Assembly (NCBI GenBank): GCA_037132135.1
Contig: JBAXPR010000006.1
Span: forward strand, 10,596-74,595
From: BOG-933 sp037132135
Lineage (GTDB): Bacteria > Pseudomonadota > Alphaproteobacteria > Azospirillales > Azospirillaceae
Length of the DNA: 64,000 nucleotides
Direction: 5' to 3'
A program made the position numbers and the translations under genes. Below the pieces are notes generated by a model. That model made no database searches and was not told the origin of the DNA. It was given only the letters and a program-made list of their open reading frames with translations. The stretch's first letter is position 1. Every line of letters starts with the position of its first letter. This document shows positions 37,845 to 47,101 of this stretch, piece after piece.

Positions 37845-39110
37845 TCACCCTTCCATGGCGTCCTCGAGGGTGTGCAGGCCGGGGCGCTTGGCGTTGACCA
37901 GCACGGCCATGTTGCCGGGCTTGTGCTGGTTCTTCCACATCTTGGTGTGGGCGCGCGGGATGTCGGCCCAGGAGAAGACTTCGCTCATGCAGGGGTCGAT
38001 GCGGCGTTCGATCACCAGCTCGTTGGCCTGGCTGGCCTGGAGCAGGTTGGCGAAATGGCTGCCCTGAATGCGCTTCTGGCGCATCCAGACGAAGCGGGCG
38101 TCGAAGGTCAGGTTGTAGCCCGTGGTGCCGGCGCAGAACACGACCATGCCGCCGCGCTTGACCACGAAGCACGAGACCGGGAAGGTGGCTTCGCCCGGAT
38201 GCTCGAAGACGAAATCGACGTCGTTGCCCTTGCCGGTGATGTCCCAGATCGCCTTGCCGAAGGCCCGGACCTTCTTGAGGTAGGCGTTGTAGGCCTCGGT
38301 GTCGTCGACGTCGGGCAACTGGCCCCAGCAGTCGAACTGATTGCGGTTGATCACGCCCTTGGCGCCCAGCTGCATCACGAAATCGCGCTTGGACTCGTCG
38401 GAGATGACGCCGATCGGGTTGGCGCCGGCGGTGGCGATCAGCTGGATGGCCATCGAGCCGAGACCGCCCGAGGCGCCCCAGACCAGCACGTTGTGACCCG
38501 GGCGCAGGATGTGCGGACGATGGCCGAACAGCATGCGATAGGCGGTGGCCAGGGTCAGAGTGTAGCAGGCGCTCTCTTCCCAGGAGAGATGGCGCGGCCG
38601 GTGCATGACCTGACGGGACTGGACGCGGGTGAACTGGCCGAATGAGCCATCGGCGGTCTCATAGCCCCAGATGCGCTGGCTGGGCGAGTTCATCGGATCG
38701 CCGCCATTGCATTCCTCGTCGTCGCCGTCATCCTGGTTGCAATGAACCACGACCTCGTCGCCGACCTTGAAGCGCTTGACCTTGTTGCCGACCGCCCAGA
38801 CCACGCCCGCGGCGTCGGAGCCGGCGATGTGATAGGGGGCCTTGTGATAATCGAAAGGCGAGATCGGCTTGCCCAGGCAGGCCCAGACGCCATTGTAATT
38901 GACGCCCGCCGCCATCACCATGATCAGCACCTCGTCGGGGCCGATGGATGGGGTCTCGACGACTTCGACCTGCATGGCCTTTTCCGGCTCGCCATGGCGG
39001 TCCCGGCGGATCGCCCAGGCGTACATCTTGGCCGGCACATGGCCGAGCGGCGGAATCTCCCCAACCTCGTAAAGGTCCTTTGGCGGGGCGGAGGGGGCGG
39101 ACTGGTTCAT
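37845..39110 (-). CDS. ccr: Crotonyl-CoA carboxylase/reductase
   Basis: Ccr reductively carboxylates crotonyl-CoA to (2S)-ethylmalonyl-CoA with NADPH and CO2, the key step of the ethylmalonyl-CoA pathway for growth on acetate and other C2 compounds. The 421-residue MDR-family protein has the Ccr-specific long insertion (HCNQDDGDDEECNGGDPM), WGASGGLGSMAIQLI for NADPH, FVFEHPGEATFPVS and the typical GYNLTFDARFVWMRQKRIQGSHF. It is divergent from ecm, the pathway's mutase, across 177 bases. Confidence 0.97.
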   Translation of the reverse strand: MNQSAPSAPPKDLYEVGEIPPLGHVPAKMYAWAIRRDRHGEPEKAMQVEVVETPSIGPDEVLIMVMAAGVNYNGVWACLGKPISPFDYHKAPYHIAGSDAAGVVWAVGNKVKRFKVGDEVVVHCNQDDGDDEECNGGDPMNSPSQRIWGYETADGSFGQFTRVQSRQVMHRPRHLSWEESACYTLTLATAYRMLFGHRPHILRPGHNVLVWGASGGLGSMAIQLIATAGANPIGVISDESKRDFVMQLGAKGVINRNQFDCWGQLPDVDDTEAYNAYLKKVRAFGKAIWDITGKGNDVDFVFEHPGEATFPVSCFVVKRGGMVVFCAGTTGYNLTFDARFVWMRQKRIQGSHFANLLQASQANELVIERRIDPCMSEVFSWADIPRAHTKMWKNQHKPGNMAVLVNAKRPGLHTLEDAMEG

Positions 39111-39234
39111 GCCTTGCTATTCCTTACTGGCTCAAGGGGGGGCTCCCCGACAGCGCCTCGGGTTCGCACCCTCGGCATATTGGTTGTTTTCCGTCGAAAT
39201 CCAGTGGACCATCGAACCGGCGCACATTAAACAA

Positions 39235-39262
39235 ATTGCTCGTTGCTTTGCAACGCCGCAAT
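39235..39262. promoter_or_regulatory. Nested inverted repeat between ccr and ecm
   Basis: CGTTGC-TTT-GCAACG (39241-39255) is a perfect 6-base inverted repeat. It is framed by ATTGC (39235-39239) and GCAAT (39258-39262). It ends 25 bases before the ecm ATG and lies in the shared divergent promoter region, so it is a candidate operator for a regulator of the ethylmalonyl-CoA pathway. Confidence 0.55.
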
Positions 39263-39287
39263 GATCTGTCCAAACCGAGGCCCCCCC

Positions 39288-41261
39288 ATGAGCGTTCGTG
39301 AAAAGCCCTGGCTGTTCCGCACCTATTCCGGTCACTCGACGGCAGCGGCCTCAAACCGGCTCTACCGCACGAATCTGGCCCGCGGCCAGACCGGTTTGTC
39401 GGTGGCGTTCGACCTGCCGACCCAGACCGGTTATGACTCGGATCACCCGCTGGCCCGGGGCGAGGTCGGCAAAGTCGGTGTCCCGGTGTGTCATCTTGGT
39501 GACATGCAGACCCTGTTCGAGGGCATCCCGCTGGCCGAGATGAACACCTCGATGACGATCAACGCCCCGGCGCCCTGGCTGCTGGCGCTCTACGTCGCCG
39601 CCGCCGAGCGCCAGGGGGCGCCGCGCGCCCAGCTCAGCGGCACGACCCAGAACGACATCATCAAGGAATATCTCAGCCGCGGCACCTACATCTTCCCGCC
39701 CGGCCCGAGCCTGCGCCTGACCGCTGACGTCATCGCCTTCACGGTGCGGGAGGTGCCGAAGTGGAATCCGACCAACGTCTGCTCCTACCATCTCCAGGAG
39801 GCCGGGGCGACGCCGGTGCAGGAACTGGCCTATGCGCTTGCCACCGCGGTGGCGGTGCTGGACGCGGTCAAGGCCACCGGGCAGGTCGCCGACTCGGAGT
39901 TTGGCGAGGTGGTCGGGCGGATCAGCTTCTTCGTCAACGCCGGCATCCGCTTCGTCACCGAGCTGTGCAAGATGCGGGCGTTCGGCCGGCTCTGGGACGA
40001 GATCGCCCGCGACCGCTACGGCGTCAGCGACGAGAAGCTGCGCCGGTTCCGGTATGGCGTTCAGGTCAACTCGCTGGGGCTGACCGAGCCGCAGCCCGAA
40101 AACAACGTCTACCGGATTCTGATCGAAATGCTCGCGGTCGTGCTCTCGAAGGACGCCCGCGCCCGCGCCGTGCAGTTGCCGGCCTGGAACGAGGCGCTGG
40201 GCCTGCCCCGGCCCTGGGACCAGCAATGGAGCCTGCGTCTGCAACAGATCATGGCCTATGAGACCGATCTCCTTGAATACGGCGATCTCTTCACCGGCAG
40301 CCCGGTGATCGAGGCCAAGGTCGAGGACCTGGCGGCGGAAGCGCGGGCCGAACTCGCGCGCATCGACGCCATGGGCGGCGCGGTGGCGGCGGTAGAAAGC
40401 TCCTACCTCAAGCAGCGCCTCGTCGAGTCGAATGCCCGGCGGCTGGCCGCGATCGAGTCGGGCGAGATCACCGTGGTCGGGGTCAACAGGTTCACCGAGA
40501 GCGCCCCCTCGCCGCTGACCGCCGGTGAGGATGGCGGTTTTCTCTCGGTCGATCCCAAGGCCGAGGCCGAGCAGATCGCCCGGCTTCAGGCCTGGCGGGC
40601 CCAGCGCGACGGCGGGGCGGTGGAACAGGCGCTGGCCGGTCTCGCGGCCGCGGCCCGGGACGGCTCCAATATCATGCCGGCCTCGATCGCCTGCGCCCAT
40701 GCCGGCGCCACCGGCGGCGAGTGGGCCGGAACCTTGCGCGGGATTTTCGGCGAATTCCGTGCCCCGACCGGGGTGGCCAAGGCGGCGGCGGCGGCCAGCG
40801 GCGATGCCCTGGCCCGGGTCCGTGCCCGAGTCGCGGCGGTTTCGGAGCAGCTCGGGCGGCGGATCAAGATGCTGGTCGGCAAGCCCGGTCTCGACGGCCA
40901 CTCCAACGGGGCCGAGCAGATCGCGGTGCGGGCCCGCGACGCCGGTTTTGAGGTGGTCTATGAGGGCATCCGGCTGACCCCGGCCCAGATCGTCAACGCC
41001 GCGGTCGAGGAGGGCGTCCACGTCGTCGGGCTGTCGATCCTCTCGGGCTCCCACCTTGCGCTGGTCGCCGATGTTCTGGAGCGGATGAACAAGGCCGGGC
41101 TGGGGTCGATCCCGCTGGTCGCCGGCGGCATCATTCCTCCCGAGGATGCCGCAATCCTCAAGAGCGCAGGTGTGGCCCGGGTCTACACCCCCAAGGATTA
41201 TGATCTGACCGCGATCATGGCCGACATCGTCGAACTGGTGGCCGAGCGGGGGGTGGGGTAG
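39288..41261 (+). CDS. ecm: Ethylmalonyl-CoA mutase (B12-dependent)
   Basis: Ecm converts (2R)-ethylmalonyl-CoA to (2S)-methylsuccinyl-CoA using adenosylcobalamin. The 657-residue single-chain protein has the mutase barrel (TGLSVAFDLPTQTGYDSDHP, MNTSMTINAPAPWLLALY, SGTTQNDIIKEYLSRGTYIFP) and a C-terminal B12-binding domain. That domain has DGHSNGAEQI (DxHxxG), LSILSGSHL and VAGGIIPPED. The adjacent, divergent ccr favours ethylmalonyl- over methylmalonyl-CoA mutase. The ATG at 39288 gives the expected MSVREKPWLFRTYSGH. Confidence 0.93.
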   Translation: MSVREKPWLFRTYSGHSTAAASNRLYRTNLARGQTGLSVAFDLPTQTGYDSDHPLARGEVGKVGVPVCHLGDMQTLFEGIPLAEMNTSMTINAPAPWLLALYVAAAERQGAPRAQLSGTTQNDIIKEYLSRGTYIFPPGPSLRLTADVIAFTVREVPKWNPTNVCSYHLQEAGATPVQELAYALATAVAVLDAVKATGQVADSEFGEVVGRISFFVNAGIRFVTELCKMRAFGRLWDEIARDRYGVSDEKLRRFRYGVQVNSLGLTEPQPENNVYRILIEMLAVVLSKDARARAVQLPAWNEALGLPRPWDQQWSLRLQQIMAYETDLLEYGDLFTGSPVIEAKVEDLAAEARAELARIDAMGGAVAAVESSYLKQRLVESNARRLAAIESGEITVVGVNRFTESAPSPLTAGEDGGFLSVDPKAEAEQIARLQAWRAQRDGGAVEQALAGLAAAARDGSNIMPASIACAHAGATGGEWAGTLRGIFGEFRAPTGVAKAAAAASGDALARVRARVAAVSEQLGRRIKMLVGKPGLDGHSNGAEQIAVRARDAGFEVVYEGIRLTPAQIVNAAVEEGVHVVGLSILSGSHLALVADVLERMNKAGLGSIPLVAGGIIPPEDAAILKSAGVARVYTPKDYDLTAIMADIVELVAERGVG

Positions 41262-41271
41262 GGCGCCCGGG

Positions 41272-43731
41272 CTACTTTCTCACCGCGCCGTCGATCACCG
41301 CGCCCTTGGCGTTGGTGAGGTCGGCGCCGGTGACGTCGGCGCCTTTGAAGTCGGCGTTGGTGAGGTCGGCGCCGGTAAAGTCGGCGTCGGCCAGTTTGGC
41401 CTTGGCAAAGCGGACGTCGGAGAGCTTGGCGCCGATGAAGACCGCGCCCGAGAGGTCCGAGCCCTCGAAATTGGTCCGCCACTTGGTCTTGGAATTGTTG
41501 ATCGAGGTGACGATCGTGAAGTCGCCGCCGCTGAGATTGGCGCCGACGAGGCTGCTGCCACTGAAATTGGTGCCGCAGCCCTCGACATGGGACAGGTCGG
41601 CGTTGGTCATGCGGCAGTTGCGGAAGGTGGCCATCGAGAGCTTGGCGCCGCGCAGCACGACGTCGTGAAACTCAACGTTGTGAAACTCGGCCGCCGCCCA
41701 ATTGACATCCTGCATCTGGAGGCCGCTGAGGTTGCAGTCCTTGATCACCAGCCGCTTGCCCTCGCGGGAGAGGGTTTCGACCCAGCGCTTGTGATCGATG
41801 ATCTTGATCCGCAGATCCTCCTCGATGTCCTCGAGGTGGCGGACGATCCGCGCCTTGGCGAATTCGGGCTTGCTGGTGTCGATATCCTGGAGGTCGGCCT
41901 GGGTGAACTCGGCGCCGGCGAGGTTGGCGCCGTCGAACTCGGCCCGGATCACCTTGGCCTGGGCGAAGTTGGCGTCGGCCAGATTGGCCTTGTCGAAACG
42001 GGTCTCCTCCGCCCGCGCCTTGCGGAAGTCGGCTCCCGCCAGATCCGCCGAGCAGAAGCTGGTGCGCATCAGATTGGCGCCGTTGAAGCTGGCGGCGCGG
42101 GCATCGCGCTCCTTGTGGACATCGAGCAGGCCGCCGCCGCGCGAGGCCACGAACATCACGCCATCGCGGCAATCCGACCCGTCGAACGACGCCTCGCTGA
42201 GGTTGGCGCCGTCGAAGCGGGTGCCGCGCAGATCCGCCTTCTGGAAATTGCAGCCGACCAGCTTGGCGCCGGTGAAGTCGGCGCAAAAGAGGTTGGCTCC
42301 GCGCAGGTTGGAGCCGTTGAGGGTGCAGTTGCGCCAGAGCGAGCCGCGTAACTCGCTGTCCTGAAAATTGAGATTGGTCAGCACCAGTCCGGAAAGCCGG
42401 CGGAATGACAGGTCGAGTCGCCGTCCCTGTTTCTGTCCCTTGAGGTAGCGGGCGTGCTCCTGAAGCAGCTTTGAAAGCTCGATGGTGTTGATCGGCTTGC
42501 CGTCGAACATGTCGCCGTCGCCCGACGGGGCGGCGGTGGCGGCCTGGAGTGCGGCGTCGAACTGGCTGTTGGAGTCAGGTACCGGCTGCGGCACCGGGGG
42601 CAGGCCGAAGGCGGTGCGGGTCAACTGGTCGAGCACCGCGGCCACGGAGTCCGCGGCCTGACCCGGTGGCGGTTCCCGGTACGCCGCCTTGGCGGCCGGC
42701 TTGGCCGGCTTGGCCGGCGCGGCGGCGGCCGGCGGTGGCGGCGGCGGCGGTGGTGCGGCGGCGCGCATCGCCTTGGTGATCTCGGTCCTGAAATCGCTGG
42801 CGGCGCGGTAACGGTCGTCGACCTTGAGCGCGAGGGCCTTGATGAGTGCCGGTTCCAACCCCGGCGGCAGCGGCGTCTGAAGCTCGGACGGCTTCAGCAG
42901 GGGTTCTCCAGACATCCGGGCCAGCGCGTCCACCGGCTTGGTGCCGGTCACCAGATGGTAGAAGGTGGCGGCGGCGGCATAAACGTCGGACCAGGGGCCC
43001 TGGTTGCCGGTCTCGAGGTATTGCTCAAACGGCGCATAGCCCGGCTTGAGGATCACCGACATCTTCTGGCTGTGGCTCGACAGCGCGTGCCGGGCGGCGC
43101 CGAAGTCGAGAATCCGCACCTCGCCGGTATCGGTGACGATGACGTTGTCGGGGCTGATGTCGCGGTGCAGGATGTTCTGGGCGTGAATGTCGGCGAGGGC
43201 GTTCAGCACCGCGTCCAGGATCGGCAGCGCCCTGGCCAGGGGCATCCGGCCCTTGTCGCACCGGGTCATCAGGAACTTCAGCGTCGACCCGGTCAGGAAC
43301 TCCATCACGATGTAGGCGCTGCCGTTCTCCTCGAAGAAGTCGAACACCGAGACGATGTTGCGGCAGCTGCGGAACCGGGCCAGTACCCGGGCCTCATCGA
43401 GAAAACGGGTCAGTCCGAACTGGTAGCTTTCGGCGGTGCTCGGGTTGACCTGAAGGGACTTGTGGTCGGGGCCGCGGCTGACGCAGCCAAAGGGCAGGTA
43501 TTCCTTGATCGCGACCCGGGTCGACAGCTTGACGTCCTGACCAAGGTAGGTGGCACCGAAACCGCCCTGGCCCAGCACCCGGCCGACCATGTAGCGGTCC
43601 GCCAGCGTCGAGCCCGCAGCCAGAACCAGATCGTTTCCGGGAGGCGCAATCGAATGGCCGCACTCGGGGCAGATGGCCGCGGTTACATTGACGGCAAAAC
43701 AATTGGGGCAGATGGCCACGGCCTTTGACAT
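41272..43731 (-). CDS. Zinc-ribbon Ser/Thr protein kinase with pentapeptide-repeat C-terminus
   Basis: The 819-residue protein has an N-terminal zinc ribbon (Cys8, Cys11, Cys21, Cys24) and a Hanks-type kinase domain. The Gly-loop is GQGGFG (54-59), with Lys76 in VAIKEY, HRDISPDN around 189-196 and DFG at 209-211. A Pro/Ala linker follows near residues 320-360. From about residue 455 to the end it has pentapeptide repeats of the A(D/N)LxX type (NLRGANLFCADFTGAKLVG and many more), which form a quadrilateral beta-helix. All catalytic residues are present. The substrates are unknown. The ATG at 43731 places the zinc ribbon at the very start. It converges on ecm with ten bases between. Confidence 0.9.
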   Translation of the reverse strand: MSKAVAICPNCFAVNVTAAICPECGHSIAPPGNDLVLAAGSTLADRYMVGRVLGQGGFGATYLGQDVKLSTRVAIKEYLPFGCVSRGPDHKSLQVNPSTAESYQFGLTRFLDEARVLARFRSCRNIVSVFDFFEENGSAYIVMEFLTGSTLKFLMTRCDKGRMPLARALPILDAVLNALADIHAQNILHRDISPDNVIVTDTGEVRILDFGAARHALSSHSQKMSVILKPGYAPFEQYLETGNQGPWSDVYAAAATFYHLVTGTKPVDALARMSGEPLLKPSELQTPLPPGLEPALIKALALKVDDRYRAASDFRTEITKAMRAAAPPPPPPPPAAAAPAKPAKPAAKAAYREPPPGQAADSVAAVLDQLTRTAFGLPPVPQPVPDSNSQFDAALQAATAAPSGDGDMFDGKPINTIELSKLLQEHARYLKGQKQGRRLDLSFRRLSGLVLTNLNFQDSELRGSLWRNCTLNGSNLRGANLFCADFTGAKLVGCNFQKADLRGTRFDGANLSEASFDGSDCRDGVMFVASRGGGLLDVHKERDARAASFNGANLMRTSFCSADLAGADFRKARAEETRFDKANLADANFAQAKVIRAEFDGANLAGAEFTQADLQDIDTSKPEFAKARIVRHLEDIEEDLRIKIIDHKRWVETLSREGKRLVIKDCNLSGLQMQDVNWAAAEFHNVEFHDVVLRGAKLSMATFRNCRMTNADLSHVEGCGTNFSGSSLVGANLSGGDFTIVTSINNSKTKWRTNFEGSDLSGAVFIGAKLSDVRFAKAKLADADFTGADLTNADFKGADVTGADLTNAKGAVIDGAVRK

Positions 43732-43980
43732 CCGTTGATACCGACTTCCAGAAACTGATGCTGCGAACCCGGCGGCTGCACTACCAGGGGTGGTATGGTG
43801 TGACGCCCGTCCCCAGCAAATAATCTTTAGGGAAGAGGCCGGATGGTTGCAACACATGTTTGGCGGTGGCGGCCTCCGTCGGGTGAAGTTCTCCCCTTTG
43901 CGCCCTTCGGCCATTGTTTCGGACCGGCGGCCGGGTTAGGTATGGCCGGTTCCCCTGACTAAACCCGATGCTGGAATCCG

Positions 43981-44985
<1,005 letters not shown>

Positions 44986-45028
44986 GGTCATCCCGCCGGT
45001 TGGGTTCTTTTTCGGGTAGCCCGCCTCT

Positions 45029-45700
45029 TCAGCCGTAGCGTTCCTCGGTCCAGGGATCGCCGTCGTTGTGGTAGCCGCGGGTTTCCCAGAAGCCGGGCCG
45101 GTCAAGGGCCAGGAACTCGATCCGGCACAGCCATTTGGCGCTCTTCCAGAGGTAGATTTTAGGCACGATCACCCGCACCGGACCGCCATGCTCGGGGGTA
45201 ATCGGCTCCCCCTCCCAGCGGTGGGCCAGCAGCACGTCATCCTCGGCGAAGGCGGCGAGTTTCAGGTTGGTGGTGTAGCCGTCGTAGGCATGAAAAACGA
45301 CATGGCGGGCCTCGGCCCGGGGCCGGACCACCGAGAGCAGATGGCGGGCGCTGACGCCCTGCCAGTGATTGTCGAAGCGCGACCACGAGGTTACGCAGTG
45401 CATGTCGGAGACATCGTCGGTCTGCGGCTGGGCCAGAAACTCGGTCCAGCTCCAGCGCACCGGGTTTTCCACCAGCCCGTCCACCACCAGTTCCCAGTCG
45501 GCGGGGTGGATCGCCGGGCTGACGCCGAGGTCGAGCACCGGCCAGTTCCGCACCTCGTGCTGACCCGGCGGCAGGCGCGGGCGCCCGGGCGCTGGCGGCT
45601 CACGGGTCAGGCTGCGTCCCTCGCGCGCCCATTTCTGTTTGATTTCGACCAGCTTCGCATTGGCGCCGTCGGGGGGTTCGGGCTCTTTGGACTCGGTCAT
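45029..45700 (-). CDS. Sulfite-oxidase-like molybdopterin oxidoreductase
   Basis: The 223-residue protein belongs to the small, cytoplasmic sulfite-oxidase-like family. It has WELVVDGLVENPVRWSWTEFL, the molybdenum-ligating Cys102 in DMHCVTSWS, a pterin-binding LLAHRWEGEPITPEHGGPVRVIVP, and YLWKSAKWLCRIEFL. There is no Tat signal and no dimerisation domain, unlike MsrP or true sulfite oxidases. The natural substrate is unknown. It lies seven bases downstream of the sensor kinase gene, so the two are almost certainly co-transcribed. Confidence 0.88.
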   Translation of the reverse strand: MTESKEPEPPDGANAKLVEIKQKWAREGRSLTREPPAPGRPRLPPGQHEVRNWPVLDLGVSPAIHPADWELVVDGLVENPVRWSWTEFLAQPQTDDVSDMHCVTSWSRFDNHWQGVSARHLLSVVRPRAEARHVVFHAYDGYTTNLKLAAFAEDDVLLAHRWEGEPITPEHGGPVRVIVPKIYLWKSAKWLCRIEFLALDRPGFWETRGYHNDGDPWTEERYG

Positions 45701-45707
45701 CGGGCTC

Positions 45708-46955
45708 TCAGCGCTTCGAGAGGAACGAGGGCGAGCGAAGGCCGGTCTGCGCCGCGGGCAGGGTCACACGCACCGTGGTGCCGTGGCCGGGGGTGCTCGC
45801 GATCTCAAGGCCGCCGCCGTGCAGGTCGGCGATCATCCGGGCCAGCGGCAGGCCGAGGCCGCTGCCGTCGCGCCGGCGGCTGAGGCTGCCGTCGACCTGC
45901 CCGAACGGGGTCAGCGCCACCCGGATATCCTCGGCGGTCATGCCGATGCCGGTGTCGGTGATGCTCAGCACCACCCGGCCGTCGCCCGCGGTCTCGGCCC
46001 TGAGCGCGACCAGCCCGCCCGACCGGTTGAACTTGATGGCGTTGGAGAGGAGGTTGAGCAGCAACTGGCGCAGCCGCCGGCCGTCACCCCAGAGCTGGGG
46101 CAGGGTTTCGGGCACCTGTTCGGTGATCGAGATGCCGGCGCGCGCCGCCTGGGGCGCCAGCGGCTTGACCACCCGCTGAAACAGGGTGGCGGCATCCAGG
46201 CACTCGGGAGTCAGCTTGAGATTGGTGAACTCGATGTTGGCGACGTCGAGGATCGCGCCCAGGGTTTCGTTCAGCGCCTTGCCCGAGGTGATGATGTCGC
46301 GGACGAAGCCGCGGTAGGTCTCGTTGGCAAAGGTGCCGAAGACCTCGTTGTCCATCAGTTCGGCAAGGCCGATGATGGCGTTGAGCGGCGTGCGCAGCTC
46401 ATGATTGATATTGGCCAGGAACTCGGTCTTGGCCCGGTTGGCCAGGACCGCCGCCTCTTCGGCGCGCAGCCGGGCCACGATTTCGGTGTAGCCGCGGAGG
46501 GCCGCGATCACGGTGGTGAACAGCGACTGGGCGGTGAGATCGGTCTTCAACCGGTAATCGTTGATGTCGTAGCGCAGGATGACGTCGCGCTCGGGCGCGA
46601 AACCGGGCTGGCCGGTGCGCAGAACGATCCGCACCGCCTGGCGCTGCAACTCCTCGCGGATGGCCACCGCAAGGCGGAGGCCGGCGTCGTCGGTCTCCAT
46701 CACGACGTCGAGCAGGACCACGGCGATCTCGGGATGCTGCTCCAGCAGCGCCCGTCCGGCCGCCGCCGAACCGGCGCCGATGATCTGGAGCGGTCGCTTT
46801 TCGAAGGCGCAGCCGGTCAGCGCCGTGCGGGTGATCGCGATGACGTCGGGCTCGTCGTCGACCACCAGCACCAGCCAGGGCTGATCGGTCGCGGTCTCCC
46901 GGGGCTTCACCGATTCCTCGGCGAATTCCAGGATGTCCAGGGCCTGCTCGCTCAT
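45708..46955 (-). CDS. Receiver-histidine kinase hybrid (cytoplasmic)
   Basis: The 415-residue protein has an N-terminal receiver domain (VVDDEPD, phosphoacceptor Asp83 in LLDVVME, Lys137) and no membrane helix. It then has a HisKA domain with His185 in NINHELRTPLN, and a HATPase domain with NLLSNAIKFN, DTGIGM and GSGLGLPLA. The order receiver-then-kinase suggests it takes a phosphate or input signal from another kinase or acts on its own receiver. The downstream sulfite-oxidase-like gene is co-transcribed. A CRP-like palindrome lies 122 bases upstream. Confidence 0.9.
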   Translation of the reverse strand: MSEQALDILEFAEESVKPRETATDQPWLVLVVDDEPDVIAITRTALTGCAFEKRPLQIIGAGSAAAGRALLEQHPEIAVVLLDVVMETDDAGLRLAVAIREELQRQAVRIVLRTGQPGFAPERDVILRYDINDYRLKTDLTAQSLFTTVIAALRGYTEIVARLRAEEAAVLANRAKTEFLANINHELRTPLNAIIGLAELMDNEVFGTFANETYRGFVRDIITSGKALNETLGAILDVANIEFTNLKLTPECLDAATLFQRVVKPLAPQAARAGISITEQVPETLPQLWGDGRRLRQLLLNLLSNAIKFNRSGGLVALRAETAGDGRVVLSITDTGIGMTAEDIRVALTPFGQVDGSLSRRRDGSGLGLPLARMIADLHGGGLEIASTPGHGTTVRVTLPAAQTGLRSPSFLSKR

Positions 46956-47076
46956 CCGCCGCTCTCCCCGCCGAGTCGCCAGGACATAAAAACACCCCCC
47001 CCCGGCACGACGAGGCCGGGCTCGCCGTCCGCTGCGGTAAGATGAAGGAACTCTAAGGCAAGCTCAAGGGGCTGGG

Positions 47077-47092
47077 TGTGACCGCGGTCACA
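47077..47092. promoter_or_regulatory. Perfect CRP/FNR-family-like palindrome
   Basis: TGTGACCGCGGTCACA is a perfect 16-base palindrome with the CRP core TGTGA-N6-TCACA. It sits in the gap between the trmFO stop and the start of the receiver-kinase gene, 122 bases upstream of the latter. It could instead be part of a terminator stem for trmFO, although no T-run follows. Confidence 0.55.
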
Positions 47093-47101
47093 GCCGGCGG
47101 T

